Positions 41,060 through 50,996 are shown, numbered from the stretch's first letter. The stretch: DNA of 64,000 bases from Psychrobacillus glaciei (GCF_008973485.1 NZ_CP031223.1:2852001-2916000), one strand, 5' to 3'. A program made the numbers and translations. The notes: generated by a model from the sequence alone, not told the origin.

Positions 41060-42304
41060 TTATACCCAACCACGGAAGCGTGAAGCTTCAGCAGTTCTTC
41101 GTACACCAACCATGTATGCAGCTAAACGCATATCAATATTACGAGTTGTAGCTACTTCATAAATATTTTCAAATGCATCTACCATTTTCGAAATAAGTTT
41201 GTCGTTTACTTCATCTTCAGTCCAGTAGTAACCTTGGTTATTTTGAACCCATTCAAAGTATGACACTGTTACTCCACCAGCACTTGCTAAAACGTCAGGA
41301 ACTAATAAAATATCTCTATCGTAAAGAATTTTAGTAGCCTCTGTTGTAGTAGGACCATTCGCAGCCTCAACAACAATTTTAGCTTTAATATTGTGCGCAT
41401 TGTCAGCAGTGATTTGGTTTTCAATTGCAGCTGGAACTAGAATATCGCAATCCAATTCCAATAACTCTTGGTTAGAAATTGTATTTTCAAACAAAGTAGT
41501 AACAGTACCAAAACTATCACGACGATCCAATAAATAATCGATATCTAAACCGTTTGGATCGTGTAAAGCACCGTAAGCATCAGAAATAGCAATAACTTTT
41601 GCACCTTGATCGTTCAAGAATTTAGCAAGGAAACTTCCAGCATTACCAAAGCCTTGAATAACAACACGTGCACCTTGCATATCAATGTCACGTTTTTTCG
41701 CAGCTTCGTTAATAATAATTGTTACACCTTGTGCAGTTGCACGGTCTCTACCTTGTGAACCACCAAGTACAATTGGTTTACCTGTTATAAAGCCTGGTGA
41801 ATTGAATTGGTCCATACGACTATATTCATCCATCATCCATGCCATAATTTGTGCGTTAGTAAATACATCTGGTGCAGGGATATCTTTCGTTGGTCCAACT
41901 ATTTGTCCAACCGCTCTTACATATCCACGGCTTAAACGTTCAATTTCTCCCATAGACATTTCACGTGGGTCACAAACAACCCCACCTTTACCTCCGCCGT
42001 ATGGAAGATCAACAATCCCAGCTTTCAAAGTCATCCACATAGAAAGAGCCTTCATTTCATCAGGTGTTACACCTGGATGGAAACGAACTCCACCTTTAGT
42101 AGGACCAACAGCATCATTATGTTGTGCACGGTAACCAGTAAATACTTTTACTGTATTATCATCCATTTTAACTGGAATGCGTACTTCTAACATTCTAAGT
42201 GGTTCTTTTAGTAGTTCATACATTGCTTCATCATAACCTAATTTGTGCAGAGCCTCTTGAATGACAGCCTGGGTTGATGTGAACAGGTTTAAATTATCAG
42301 CCAT
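41060..42304 (-). CDS. NAD-dependent glutamate dehydrogenase (RocG/GudB type)
   Basis: 414-residue enzyme deaminating glutamate to 2-oxoglutarate. Signatures: VGPTKGGVRFHPGVTPDEMKAL, the catalytic-lysine segment LPYGGGKGGVVCDPR, and the NAD-binding VVIQGFGNAGSFLAKFL. The family also includes leucine dehydrogenase, but the PTKGGVRFHP and IPAPDVFTN blocks favour glutamate. It is the third gene of the rocA-rocD cluster, which suggests a catabolic role like RocG. I cannot tell RocG from GudB by sequence alone. Confidence 0.92.
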   Translation of the reverse strand: MADNLNLFTSTQAVIQEALHKLGYDEAMYELLKEPLRMLEVRIPVKMDDNTVKVFTGYRAQHNDAVGPTKGGVRFHPGVTPDEMKALSMWMTLKAGIVDLPYGGGKGGVVCDPREMSMGEIERLSRGYVRAVGQIVGPTKDIPAPDVFTNAQIMAWMMDEYSRMDQFNSPGFITGKPIVLGGSQGRDRATAQGVTIIINEAAKKRDIDMQGARVVIQGFGNAGSFLAKFLNDQGAKVIAISDAYGALHDPNGLDIDYLLDRRDSFGTVTTLFENTISNQELLELDCDILVPAAIENQITADNAHNIKAKIVVEAANGPTTTEATKILYDRDILLVPDVLASAGGVTVSYFEWVQNNQGYYWTEDEVNDKLISKMVDAFENIYEVATTRNIDMRLAAYMVGVRRTAEASRFRGWV

Positions 42305-42385
42305 TTGATTGTTTCGCCTCTTTATTCATAATGTTTTATTCGGAACAATTGTAACATATAGCAAAGGATATTTGTCTAACAAATA

Positions 42386-43579
42386 TTAATTATTGAATAC
42401 TTTTTTAATTTTTTCAATTGCCCAATCTAATTCTTCTTTTGAGATAACTAGAGGTGGAGCAAAACGAATTACTGTATCATGTGTTTCTTTACATAATAAT
42501 CCTAGTTCTTTTAAAGCTTCACAGTATGGACGTGCTTCTTCAGTTAACTCCATACCGATGAATAATCCACGACCACGAACTTCTTTTATAGAAGGATGTT
42601 GAATTTCTTTTAAAGCATCCATGAAATAATTTCCTAATTCAAGTGAACGTTCTGCTAACTTTTCATCTACCAAAACATCAAGAGCTGCTATAGAAACAGC
42701 ACAAGCCATAGGGTTACCACCAAATGTAGAGCCATGTGATCCTGGGTTAAACACGCTTAAAACATCATTGTTCGCAACGATACATGAAATTGGGAATACT
42801 CCACCACCAAGTGCTTTACCTAAAATGTACATATCTGGATTAACATCTTCCCATTCACATGCAAACATTTTACCAGTACGACCAAGTCCTGCTTGGATTT
42901 CGTCTGCAATAAACAACACATTGTTTTCACGACATAATTCAAGTGCAGCTTTTAAGAAACCAGCTGGAGGAATAACAATTCCCGCTTCCCCTTGAATAGG
43001 CTCAATGATAAAAGCAGCAGTATTCGGAGTAATTGCAGCTTTAAGTGCTTCTAAATCTCCATAAGGAATTAAGTTGATTCCTGGAAGCATTGGTCCAAAT
43101 CCACGTTTATATTCAGGATCAGATGACAAAGACACTGCTCCCATTGTACGACCATGGAAGTTTCCATTACATGCAATGATTTCTGCTTGATCTGCTCCTA
43201 CACCTTTAACATCATAAGCCCATCTACGAGCTGCTTTTAGTGCAGTTTCAACGGCTTCCGCACCAGTATTCATTGGTAATACCATTTCTTTACCTGTTAA
43301 TTTGCTAACTTTTTCATACCATGGACCTAATTGATCGTTATGGAATGCACGTGAAGTTAAAGTTACACGATCGGCTTGATCTTTTAGAGCTTGAATGATC
43401 TTTGAATGACGATGCCCTTGGTTTACTGCAGAATAAGCAGAAAGCATATCCATGTATTTGTTACCTTCTGGATCTTTTACCCAAACTCCTTCTGCTTCTG
43501 AAACAACGATTGGAAGTGGGTTATAGTTATTTGCACCAAATTTATTTGTTTGTTCAATAACTTGTTGTGAAATTGTCAT
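42386..43579 (-). CDS. rocD: Ornithine aminotransferase
   Basis: Class III PLP aminotransferase of 397 residues that turns ornithine and 2-oxoglutarate into glutamate semialdehyde/P5C and glutamate. Shows the [17 protein letters not shown] start typical of the family, [42 protein letters not shown] and the PLP lysine in [10 protein letters not shown]. It lies between rocA and glutamate dehydrogenase. In the 94 bp after rocA a hairpin GAGCAGG/CCTGCTC without a T run may moderate readthrough or stabilise mRNA. Confidence 0.95.
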   Translation of the reverse strand: MTISQQVIEQTNKFGANNYNPLPIVVSEAEGVWVKDPEGNKYMDMLSAYSAVNQGHRHSKIIQALKDQADRVTLTSRAFHNDQLGPWYEKVSKLTGKEMVLPMNTGAEAVETALKAARRWAYDVKGVGADQAEIIACNGNFHGRTMGAVSLSSDPEYKRGFGPMLPGINLIPYGDLEALKAAITPNTAAFIIEPIQGEAGIVIPPAGFLKAALELCRENNVLFIADEIQAGLGRTGKMFACEWEDVNPDMYILGKALGGGVFPISCIVANNDVLSVFNPGSHGSTFGGNPMACAVSIAALDVLVDEKLAERSLELGNYFMDALKEIQHPSIKEVRGRGLFIGMELTEEARPYCEALKELGLLCKETHDTVIRFAPPLVISKEELDWAIEKIKKVFNN

Positions 43580-43673
43580 GGATTCATACTCCTCTTTTTT
43601 TTATAGTTGGTAAACACATCGACATTTATAAATACCCATTTATGGAGCAGGCTGTGACACCTGCTCAATAAAA

Positions 43674-45218
43674 TTAAAGCATTTCTGAAGTTGTTTTTGC
43701 TTGCATATGAAGTTGAACATAATCAGGTCCGCCAGCTTTTGAATCTGTACCAGACATATTAAATCCACCAAATGGTTGGTATCCAACGATTGCACCCGTA
43801 CATCCACGGTTGAAGTAAAGGTTACCAACGTGGAATTCTTCACGTGCTTTTTCTAAGTTCATGCGGTTATTTGTAATAACTGCACCTGTTAAGCCGTATT
43901 CCGTGTTGTTTGCAATTTCAATTGCTTCGTTGAAATCTTTTGCTTTTGAAATACCTACAACTGGACCAAAGATTTCTTCTTGCATGATTCGAGAAGTTGG
44001 AGAAAGATCAGCGATTACAGTAGGTTGGATGAAGAATCCTTTTGAATCATCCCCAGTACCACCTGTAACAAGGCGACCTTCTCCTTTACCGATTTCGATA
44101 TAGCTCATAATTTTATTGAAAGAAGCTCCGTCGATAACTGGACCAACAAAATGCTCATCATTATCAGGAATACCAACTGTTAAAGCATTTGTTAATTCTT
44201 CTACACGGCTCACCACTTGATCGTATACATCTTCAACGATTACAGCACGTGAACATGCAGAACATTTTTGACCACTGAAACCGAATGCAGATTTTACGAT
44301 AGATTGAGCAGCTAATTCTAAATCAGCTTCTTTATCTACTACGATTGTATCTTTACCACCCATTTCAAGGATTGAGCGTTTAATCCAGATTTGTCCTGGA
44401 GATAATTTAGATGATTTTTCTACGATTCCTAAACCAACATCACGAGAACCTGTAAAGCTGATTAAACGAGTACGTGGATGTTCTACTAAGAAGTCACCAA
44501 TTTCAGCACCTGAACCTGGGATGAAGTTTACAACACCTGCCGGCATTCCAGCTTCTTCTAGTATCTCAACAAATTTATATGCAACAACTGGAGTAGTTGA
44601 AGCCGGTTTTAATAGAACTGTGTTACCTGCTACCATTGCTGCAACTGTAGTACCAGCCATAATTGCAAACGGGAAGTTCCATGGAGAAATAACTACAGCA
44701 ACTCCTAATGGAATATAGTCATAACGGTTATATTCACCTGGACGGCTTACAACTGGTGAGCCATCTTTTAAACGTAACATTTCGCGGCCATAATATTCTA
44801 AGAAGTCAATTGCTTCCGCTGCTTCTACGTCTGCTTCCACCCAAGTTTTCCCTGCTTCTTTTGATAATAATGCAGAGAATTCAGCTTTACGACGGCGCAT
44901 AATAGCTGCTGCTTTGAAAAGAACGTCAGCACGAACTGCTGGTTTTACTTTTTTCCATGTATTAAAAACTTCATCTGCAATATCCATTGCTTTAGATGCA
45001 ATATCTTTTGTTGCTTTAGAAACAGTACCTACTACTTGCTCTTTATTTGCTGGGTTATAAGAAGTGATTTTACCTTCAGTCGTAATTCTTTCACCGCCAA
45101 CGATTAACGGGTACTCTTCACCAAGGTATGCTTCAACTACTTTATATCCTTCTTTAATCGCTTTTTTGTTTTCTTCTTTAGAAAAATCTGTGAATGCTTC
45201 ATGTCTATAATCAATCAT
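43674..45218 (-). CDS. rocA: 1-pyrroline-5-carboxylate dehydrogenase
   Basis: Aldehyde dehydrogenase family member of 514 residues, oxidising P5C/glutamate semialdehyde to glutamate with NAD. Motifs: [35 protein letters not shown], catalytic glutamate in [12 protein letters not shown] and catalytic cysteine in [15 protein letters not shown], then [13 protein letters not shown] [12 protein letters not shown]. Ends with [32 protein letters not shown] before ATG 45218. Divergent from a RocR-like regulator, with two small palindromes between them that may be operators. Confidence 0.96.
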   Translation of the reverse strand: MIDYRHEAFTDFSKEENKKAIKEGYKVVEAYLGEEYPLIVGGERITTEGKITSYNPANKEQVVGTVSKATKDIASKAMDIADEVFNTWKKVKPAVRADVLFKAAAIMRRRKAEFSALLSKEAGKTWVEADVEAAEAIDFLEYYGREMLRLKDGSPVVSRPGEYNRYDYIPLGVAVVISPWNFPFAIMAGTTVAAMVAGNTVLLKPASTTPVVAYKFVEILEEAGMPAGVVNFIPGSGAEIGDFLVEHPRTRLISFTGSRDVGLGIVEKSSKLSPGQIWIKRSILEMGGKDTIVVDKEADLELAAQSIVKSAFGFSGQKCSACSRAVIVEDVYDQVVSRVEELTNALTVGIPDNDEHFVGPVIDGASFNKIMSYIEIGKGEGRLVTGGTGDDSKGFFIQPTVIADLSPTSRIMQEEIFGPVVGISKAKDFNEAIEIANNTEYGLTGAVITNNRMNLEKAREEFHVGNLYFNRGCTGAIVGYQPFGGFNMSGTDSKAGGPDYVQLHMQAKTTSEML

Positions 45219-45241
45219 GTAAATCCTCCTTAAATTTTAGT

Positions 45242-45300
45242 GCAAAAATAATTTGCTCTTTTAATCCGTTTACATATATAATAATGCAAAAGATTGTTGC
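45242..45300. promoter_or_regulatory. Paired palindromes in the rocA / regulator intergenic region
   Basis: Two 15-mers of pattern GCAA-N7-TTGC: GCAAAAATAATTTGC (45242-45256) and GCAAAAGATTGTTGC (45286-45300), 44 bp apart, about four helical turns. The first overlaps a plausible -35 (TTGCTC, with TATAAT at 45277-45282) of the rightward regulator gene; the second lies in the spacer of a plausible leftward rocA promoter (TTGAAA-17-CATTAT). Possible operators of the RocR-like protein; no -12/-24 promoter seen. Confidence 0.5.
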
Positions 45301-45354
45301 GTTTTTCAAGTATTAAATTCTAAAATGTTGAAATTTTTTTTTGAGGTGAGCCAA

Positions 45355-46662
45355 ATGGACGTAAAATTAGTAAAACTTCTTCCTTTTTATAAATTTGCTA
45401 CGGAGCAAGTAGCCGTTGGAATTCACGCCGTGGATACAACAGGAAGAACAGTTATCTATAACGAAAAAATGAAAGAAATAGAAGGATTAAATTCTGTGGA
45501 CGTAGAGGATCGATCCATTTTAGAACTTTTTCAATTCGAACAACAAGATAGTACATTGTTAAAAGTTCTTCATAGTGGAGAACCCGTTTTACGCGTTAAA
45601 CAGACTTATTGGAATCGAAACGGGCAAGAGATAACTACTATTAATGATACATACCCTGTTTTGGAAGAGGGGAAACTGATTGGAGCAGTAGAATTTTCAA
45701 GAGATATTACTGCATTAGAAAGACTAATTTATCAACCATTAAAACGGTACAATGAACCAATCACCCTTTCTTCTATTACAGCTGTTTCCCTATCCATGCG
45801 AGAAATAGTGGAGAGATCTCTTAAAGCCGCTCACGTTCGAATGCCTGTATTATTAATTGGGGAAGCTGGCACTGGAAAAGATTTAATTGCTGAAGGAATT
45901 CACAATCAGCTATCTCCCGCAAACAATCAATTTATTTCCCTTTTTTGCCACAGTTCGGATAAACACTTAATTAATAAGTTTAAAATAGAGCTAGAACATA
46001 TCACAAACTGTACAATATTTTGTGAAAGAATCGATTTATTATCCCTTGAATTACAAAATCAGCTTTTGCAAATTTTAAATTCAAATAAAAATGGAGAAAA
46101 TTTATTTATCGCAAGTATTGGTCAAGATCCTGTTGATTTAATAGCTACAAATAAGTTAAGTAAAGAACTTTACTATTACTTTGCAACCGTCGCAATTACT
46201 TTACCACCTCTTCGTAATCGGACAGACGATATTCTACCTTTTACACACGATTATTTTAATCGATACCTCAATCGTTATGGTTCCACTATTAATGAAATAG
46301 AGGAAGAAGTTAGTCAAGCATTTTTAACATATGAATGGCCAGGGAATTTAAAAGAACTCGAACTACTATTAGATGAAATTAGCTCCATGATTACAACGGA
46401 GCAAGTGCTAAAATTCGATATGCTCCCTCTTCACTTTAAGTTAAAGGTTCAAGACTTCAATGAAACAACAAAAAAAGCAGAGGATTTTGTTGTCACTTCT
46501 GAAAAAGATATGTTGCCGTTAGATGAATATTTAAGAGAAGCGGAGACGTATTATTTACAAAAAGCATTGGATAAGTTTGATGGGAATATTACAAAGGCTG
46601 CAGAGGCATTAGGTATGAGTCGCCAAAATTTACAGTACCGACTTAGAAAAATGAAAAAATAA
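45355..46662 (+). CDS. RocR-like PAS/AAA+/Fis regulator without the sigma-54-contacting GAFTGA loop
   Basis: 435 residues from ATG 45355 (MDVKLVKLL; GAGGTGAG 4 bp upstream). Domains: PAS (about 15-120), AAA+ (about 140-375) with Walker A GEAGTGKD at 169-176 and LPPLRNRTDDI, and a C-terminal Fis-type HTH (FDGNITKAAEALGMSRQNL). Between Walker A and the Walker B region the sequence is shortened: the GAFTGA loop is absent, and TLFLDEI is replaced by TIFCERI. It should therefore not remodel sigma-54 polymerase; compare E. coli TyrR, which also lacks GAFTGA and works with sigma-70. Position next to rocA suggests control of the roc genes. Confidence 0.85.
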   Translation: MDVKLVKLLPFYKFATEQVAVGIHAVDTTGRTVIYNEKMKEIEGLNSVDVEDRSILELFQFEQQDSTLLKVLHSGEPVLRVKQTYWNRNGQEITTINDTYPVLEEGKLIGAVEFSRDITALERLIYQPLKRYNEPITLSSITAVSLSMREIVERSLKAAHVRMPVLLIGEAGTGKDLIAEGIHNQLSPANNQFISLFCHSSDKHLINKFKIELEHITNCTIFCERIDLLSLELQNQLLQILNSNKNGENLFIASIGQDPVDLIATNKLSKELYYYFATVAITLPPLRNRTDDILPFTHDYFNRYLNRYGSTINEIEEEVSQAFLTYEWPGNLKELELLLDEISSMITTEQVLKFDMLPLHFKLKVQDFNETTKKAEDFVVTSEKDMLPLDEYLREAETYYLQKALDKFDGNITKAAEALGMSRQNLQYRLRKMKK

Positions 46663-46664
46663 GA

Positions 46665-47090
46665 AGCGGCCTTGAAGCGCACCTGGTCTTTACTAGTTCC
46701 AGAGTGCATTGGACGAAACATCGACTACACCATTACCGTAGTAATTTAGCTCGAGAAGTAACTGCATCACTTCTCGAGCCATTTTTTTCAGTAATCTTGT
46801 GGTGGATGTTTGTCCGTCGCCCTCTTGGAATAGGTAGAGACAAGGTGCGTAAGGTTTGGTTAATGAGAGATTAGATACTTTCCTATTCTTTTAAAGGCGG
46901 ACGAAGATGCAATTTCGTCCGTTCAGCACTTCTTTATACTAGGATACTATCTATTTTTCTCTAGTACCGACTACTCTAATCATACACGCACTGAATCATG
47001 TACACTGTGGACGTTAATACTAAAAAAAAATCAAGATTAAACCCTTGAAATGATACTATGAATCTTTACTATTATTGGATTACTAGCATC
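46665..47090 (+). repeat. Nested-hairpin repeat (family B), copy 5, with downstream module
   Basis: Starts directly after the regulator's stop codon. The central hairpin is GCTCGAGAAGT (46749-46759) / ACTTCTCGAGC (46769-46779) followed by T7. The outer arms CGCACCTGGTCTTTAC and GTAGAGACAAGGTGCG show paired changes against copy 1. The downstream module has GCGGACGAA/TTCGTCCG and ~150 bp as in copies 2 and 4. The boundary motif CATATACTTTCATATCTTTT at 47098 adjoins the yugI terminator. Confidence 0.88.
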
Positions 47091-47116
47091 CAAGATTCAT
47101 ATACTTTCATATCTTT

Positions 47117-47172
47117 TAAAAAAGGAGGCTCTGAGTGTTGTCGTTTTTGTACAACACTCAGAGCCCCCTTTT
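47117..47172 (-). terminator. Terminator of yugI
   Basis: GGCTCTGAGTGTTGT / ACAACACTCAGAGCC, a 15-bp perfect stem, with a T run on the minus strand after TCC. Confidence 0.93.
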
Positions 47173-47178
47173 CATTTA

Positions 47179-47553
47179 TTAGCGGATCGATTGTTTAATC
47201 CAATCTGCTAGCTTTTCTTTTAAAGTGTTAAACCCTTCTTGATCATGCTCATCTACACGTGCTTGGAGGGTTTTCCTTGGTTTATCATCTTTTTTAGGAA
47301 CTGCAGGTTTTTCTTGTAGTTCACGGATGGACAAACTTATTTTTCCTGAATCATTATCTACTTCTAAGATTTTTACTTCGACTTCTTGCCCAACTGTTAG
47401 AAACTCACTGACTTCTTTCACATAGCCATATGTTATTTCAGAAATATGCACAAGCCCTTGTGTATCTTCATCTAAACTAACAAAAGCACCATAAGGTTGA
47501 ATGCCAGTAACTTTTCCCTTAACAACATCTCCTACCGTAAAATCTTTGTTCAT
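47179..47553 (-). CDS. yugI: S1-domain RNA-binding protein YugI (general stress protein 13)
   Basis: 124-residue protein with one S1 domain at about residues 3-77 (VGDVVKGKVTGIQPYGAFVSL, GLVHISEIT, VGQEVEVKILEVD, ISLSIRE) and a charged C-terminal tail. In B. subtilis YugI is a ribosome-associated general stress protein. ATG 47553 (MNKDFTVGD) is chosen as AGGGAG lies 8 bp upstream; a GTG three codons earlier lies between them. Single gene with its own terminator. Confidence 0.92.
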   Translation of the reverse strand: MNKDFTVGDVVKGKVTGIQPYGAFVSLDEDTQGLVHISEITYGYVKEVSEFLTVGQEVEVKILEVDNDSGKISLSIRELQEKPAVPKKDDKPRKTLQARVDEHDQEGFNTLKEKLADWIKQSIR

Positions 47554-47637
47554 CTCGTTCACTCCCTACATCTATGTTCGTATCTACCCTAACGGTCATG
47601 TTAAATTATAACATAGTAGAAAGAGAGCGAGCAAAAA

Positions 47638-48930
47638 TCACTTGGTTGGCATGAACTGCCCCAAATCACCATTTACAGCAAGGTGAAGAGCGACTTCAAT
47701 ATCTTCATAAGAGAAATCATCCCACTCTTCAGATTTTTTCCATCCATTTCCCTCAAATTCTTTCACTATAGGGATTAATAAATAAGGAGAAGGTGAGTTT
47801 TTATCAACCTCTGTCATCTGTCTCCACATCTTTCTATACTCTTCTTTTACAATTCCTTTCGCTGAAAAAACAGGATTTTCTCTCGTACCTTTTACTAGAA
47901 AGTAGAACACACTTGTATAATATGTCTCCATTCTTCCGAAGCCCCCAACGCTTTCATCCAGCAAAACATCTTCCATACTTAATAATGCCCCCATTGTTTC
48001 TTGCATCGGATGAAGTAGCTCCCATGCATACGTAAAAGGCTCAAAGCTCATGATCGCAAAGTAACCATCCGCAATTGTATCCAGTTTATATGCGATTTTT
48101 GATTGAACTAAATCCTGATTAAAACGAAACTCTATCTCCAGTCCATCCTCAATCGCTCCCAATTCTAATCCTTGTTTTTGTAATGACTGAATCAGGTTTT
48201 GGAGTTCTACTGGAAGATCTTCTTCATTTTCTAAAATGCTGTTCAAACTGTATAATCCATCTTCATTGTATACGGTTAGCTCATCGTTATAATCTTTCAG
48301 TTTTTCATTTGCATATAATTTTAAACTATTTATGCTTGAATAGTACTTTTTGAAAAACTCTATTGTTTCTGCTTTATCTAGTTGTTCTTGCTTTTCTATT
48401 TCTTCAACCATCTCTGAAGGAAGTATTAATTCGTTCAATAAATCAGTAACTCGAGAGTCAACATCGCCTATAACTATATTAGAGAAATATCGGTTACTTC
48501 TTGGATCAATAATAAATTCATAATTACTATCTGCTAATGAAATAAAATCAATCTTTGAAAACTCATCTTCCGAAAGATTCAACAGTTTTCTTCTTTTTTC
48601 TCGCTCTATGGGATATTGTTCTTTAAGTTTCTCAATATATTGCTCTGCTACAATTTGCGCCTGTTTATCTCCCCTATTTTCACCTTGTTGAACTTCACTT
48701 TGGAAAATATAGAAAGCACTCAAAAGTCCCATTACAAATATACTTGCAATACTGACCGTCAAAACGGAAAGAAGTCTCCATTTTGACTCTTTTTTGATTG
48801 GCTCCATTTTTAAAGAAACTTCTTTCTCTTCAATTTTATTTAATACTTCATCCACGTCGAAATTAGAAGGTACTCTTTCATAGGATGATTTCAATAAATC
48901 TATTCGTTCTTCTAGTTGTTTATCGTCCAT
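47638..48930 (-). CDS. Putative anti-sigma factor with large extracytoplasmic domain
   Basis: 430 residues from ATG 48930 (MDDKQLEER; GGAGGT 7 bp upstream). The N-terminal ~60 residues are charged and cytoplasmic, residues about 60-82 form one membrane helix (LLSVLTVSIASIFVMGLLSAFYIF), and about 350 residues lie outside. The gene overlaps the ECF sigma gene by 11 bp, the usual layout for a membrane anti-sigma factor. The outer domain begins with coiled-coil-like sequence and matches no family I recognise (it is not evidently RsiV- or RsiW-like). The signal it senses is unknown. Confidence 0.8.
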   Translation of the reverse strand: MDDKQLEERIDLLKSSYERVPSNFDVDEVLNKIEEKEVSLKMEPIKKESKWRLLSVLTVSIASIFVMGLLSAFYIFQSEVQQGENRGDKQAQIVAEQYIEKLKEQYPIEREKRRKLLNLSEDEFSKIDFISLADSNYEFIIDPRSNRYFSNIVIGDVDSRVTDLLNELILPSEMVEEIEKQEQLDKAETIEFFKKYYSSINSLKLYANEKLKDYNDELTVYNEDGLYSLNSILENEEDLPVELQNLIQSLQKQGLELGAIEDGLEIEFRFNQDLVQSKIAYKLDTIADGYFAIMSFEPFTYAWELLHPMQETMGALLSMEDVLLDESVGGFGRMETYYTSVFYFLVKGTRENPVFSAKGIVKEEYRKMWRQMTEVDKNSPSPYLLIPIVKEFEGNGWKKSEEWDDFSYEDIEVALHLAVNGDLGQFMPTK

Positions 48931-49477
48931 GTTTTGCACCTCCGTTCTTTGAAAGTATACTTTTTAGTTGTCCTTTTGCTCGGAGTAATCTAGTTTTGAT
49001 TGTAGTAAAGGGGACGTTTAAAATATCCCCGATTTGTTCGTATGATAATTCATGAAAATAGAACAGGATAATTGGGTGTCGGTACTTTTCATCGAGTGAC
49101 TGGATTGCATAATGCAGTTCTCTATCTTCCTCAAAGACAAGTACTTTATCTTCTGCTGATTTGGTTGAATATTTCATCCCAAATTCATTACTTATTTTTT
49201 CTTCCTTTTCCTTCTCTTTTGTTTCTTTTCGGTAATAGTCCCTCGTTGTATTTAATGTTATTTTGTATAACCATGTAGAAAACCGCTCACGCTCGAACTG
49301 ATGTAAAAAACGATATAACTTTACAAACACTTCTTGTGTGACATCAGGTATATCATTTACTTTCACGCCACATTGAAATGCAAACTTTTCAACCGTTCGA
49401 TGGTGGTTTTGAATGAGCTCTGTATAAGCAACTTTGTCTCCTTGCTGCGCTCGCTCGATAAGTTCATATTCTGACAT
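48920..49477 (-). CDS. ECF-type RNA polymerase sigma factor
   Basis: 185 residues with sigma region 2 (about 20-85, DIPDVTQEVFVKLYRFLHQFERERFSTWLYKITLNTTRDYYRK) and region 4 (about 115-170, LSYEQIGDILNVPFTTIKTRLLRAKGQL). Resembles SigX/SigV/SigW-group factors that respond to envelope stress; the exact group is uncertain. GGGGGAG lies just before ATG. A promoter of ECF type (TGAAAC-17-CGTATC) lies 31 bp upstream, suggesting it transcribes its own operon with the anti-sigma factor. Confidence 0.93.
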   Translation of the reverse strand: MSEYELIERAQQGDKVAYTELIQNHHRTVEKFAFQCGVKVNDIPDVTQEVFVKLYRFLHQFERERFSTWLYKITLNTTRDYYRKETKEKEKEEKISNEFGMKYSTKSAEDKVLVFEEDRELHYAIQSLDEKYRHPIILFYFHELSYEQIGDILNVPFTTIKTRLLRAKGQLKSILSKNGGAKHGR

Positions 49478-49507
49478 TGCTCCCCCTCGCTCTCTCTATG
49501 TATGGGT

Positions 49508-49536
49508 GATACGAAAGATCGTTCAATTATGTTTCA
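49508..49536 (-). promoter_or_regulatory. Probable ECF autoregulatory promoter
   Basis: Minus strand TGAAAC (49536-49531), 17-bp spacer, CGTATC (49513-49508). The AAC...CGT layout is the ECF promoter type used by SigW/X/M in Bacillus. Confidence 0.7.
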
Positions 49537-49604
49537 CATTTACGCATACATTTTCATAAAAACCTTGTGTACAATAAGACAGTCCTTCAAAAGGAGGAAT
49601 TACC

Positions 49605-50942
49605 ATGGAAGAAAGAGATCATTTTGGATCGAAGATAGGTTTTATATTAGCAGCTGCTGGAAGTGCAATCGGATTAGGCGCGATTTGGATGTTCCCTTAT
49701 ATGGCAGGAACAAACGGTGGTAGTGTGTTCGTAATACTATTTATCGTATGTACAATTTTAATTGGGTTACCTATTCTACTTGCAGAATTTATTATTGGAA
49801 GAAAAGGGCAAGCCGATCCTGTTAGTGGATTTAAGAAACTTGCTCCAGGGAAGCCCTGGTTTTTAATCGGATGGTCCGGATTTATCTTTTCATTTATCAT
49901 ACTATCTTTTTATAGTGTTGTTGGAGGTTGGATTTTATCTTATTTGATAAGAGCTATTACATTTAGCTTGAATGGAACGAGCGAAACGTTCTATGAAGAC
50001 CTTTTTAATACAGTTATCTCCAATCCTTTGGAAGTTTTAATAGGACAAGGTGTATTCATCTTTTTAACCATTTGGATAGTATCTGGCGGGATAAAAAGTG
50101 GGATTGAGAAGACTAGTAAATGGATGATGCCCCTACTTCTTATATTTTTTGTTGTATTAGCAATTCGTTCCTTAACACTAGAGGGGGCTATGGAAGGAAT
50201 TAAGTTCCTCTTTGTGCCTGATTGGTCCTACCTCAATTGGAAAACTGCATTAGTTGCCTTAGGTCAAACATTCTTTTCTTTAAGTGTCGGTGTTTCAGCA
50301 ATGATTACATACGCTTCCTACCTACCAAAAGAGACGAAATTAGGTAGTTCAGCGCTCAGTGTATCTTTACTCAATATTGGGATTTCGATTATGGCTGGTC
50401 TTGTTATTTTCCCTGCTGTATTTGCCCTTGGATTTTCTCCTGATTCGGGTCCTGGGTTAGTATTTATCATCTTACCAGCGGTATTTAAGCAAATCCTATT
50501 TGGGCAATTTTTCTTGATTTTATTTTTTATATTGTTACTACTTGCAACACTCACTTCTTCTATCAGTATGTTAGAAATTGTTGTATCCATTGGGATCAAG
50601 TCAAAATATGATCGTAGAAAACGTGCTGCATGGGTATATGGGATCTATATCTTTATAGTGGGTATTCCAAGTGCTTTATCTTTTGGTGTACTTTCTAATA
50701 TACACATTTTAAGCATGTCCATTTTTGATTTTGCAGACTTCATCACCAGCAGCTTTGGGTTACCACTTGGCGCATTGTTTATCTCCTTATTTGCTGGATA
50801 TGTACTATCAAAATCGGAACTTTCTAAAGAGTTAAAGCTAAATACGTTTCTTTTACATGCATGGCATATCATCGTTCGTTATGCTGCTCCAGTCGCAATT
50901 ATTATCGTATTTGTCCAAGGAATAATTAAAGTATTTTTCTAA
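49605..50942 (+). CDS. Sodium-dependent transporter, NSS/SNF family
   Basis: 445-residue LeuT-fold symporter with 11-12 helices. The N-terminus has FGSKIGFILAAAGSAIGLGAIWMFPYMAGTNGG, containing the unwound TM1 Na+/substrate site (AAAGSAIGLG...FPY) typical of the neurotransmitter:sodium symporters. QTFFSLSVGVSAMITYASYL is the TM6-type segment. It resembles B. subtilis YhdH/YocR; substrate (probably an amino acid) is unknown. RBS AAAAGGAGGAATTACC precedes ATG. Divergent from the ECF sigma operon. Confidence 0.92.
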   Translation: MEERDHFGSKIGFILAAAGSAIGLGAIWMFPYMAGTNGGSVFVILFIVCTILIGLPILLAEFIIGRKGQADPVSGFKKLAPGKPWFLIGWSGFIFSFIILSFYSVVGGWILSYLIRAITFSLNGTSETFYEDLFNTVISNPLEVLIGQGVFIFLTIWIVSGGIKSGIEKTSKWMMPLLLIFFVVLAIRSLTLEGAMEGIKFLFVPDWSYLNWKTALVALGQTFFSLSVGVSAMITYASYLPKETKLGSSALSVSLLNIGISIMAGLVIFPAVFALGFSPDSGPGLVFIILPAVFKQILFGQFFLILFFILLLLATLTSSISMLEIVVSIGIKSKYDRRKRAAWVYGIYIFIVGIPSALSFGVLSNIHILSMSIFDFADFITSSFGLPLGALFISLFAGYVLSKSELSKELKLNTFLLHAWHIIVRYAAPVAIIIVFVQGIIKVFF

Positions 50943-50987
50943 AAATTTCTACTCGTTTCTTCAATAAATGATGTTCTAAAAATTTTG

Positions 50988-50996
50988 TGCTATAAT
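50988..50996 (+). promoter_or_regulatory. Extended -10 of the small HTH gene
   Basis: TGCTATAAT at 50988-50996: TGn followed by the consensus TATAAT, 43 bp before the start codon. No clear -35, as is usual for extended -10 promoters. Confidence 0.65.

Noticed and set aside
45219..45354. Sigma-54 promoter for rocA
   Set aside because: GC...GC pairs are 13 bp apart here instead of the 11 bp spacing of -24/-12 elements, and the GG of the -24 element is absent.
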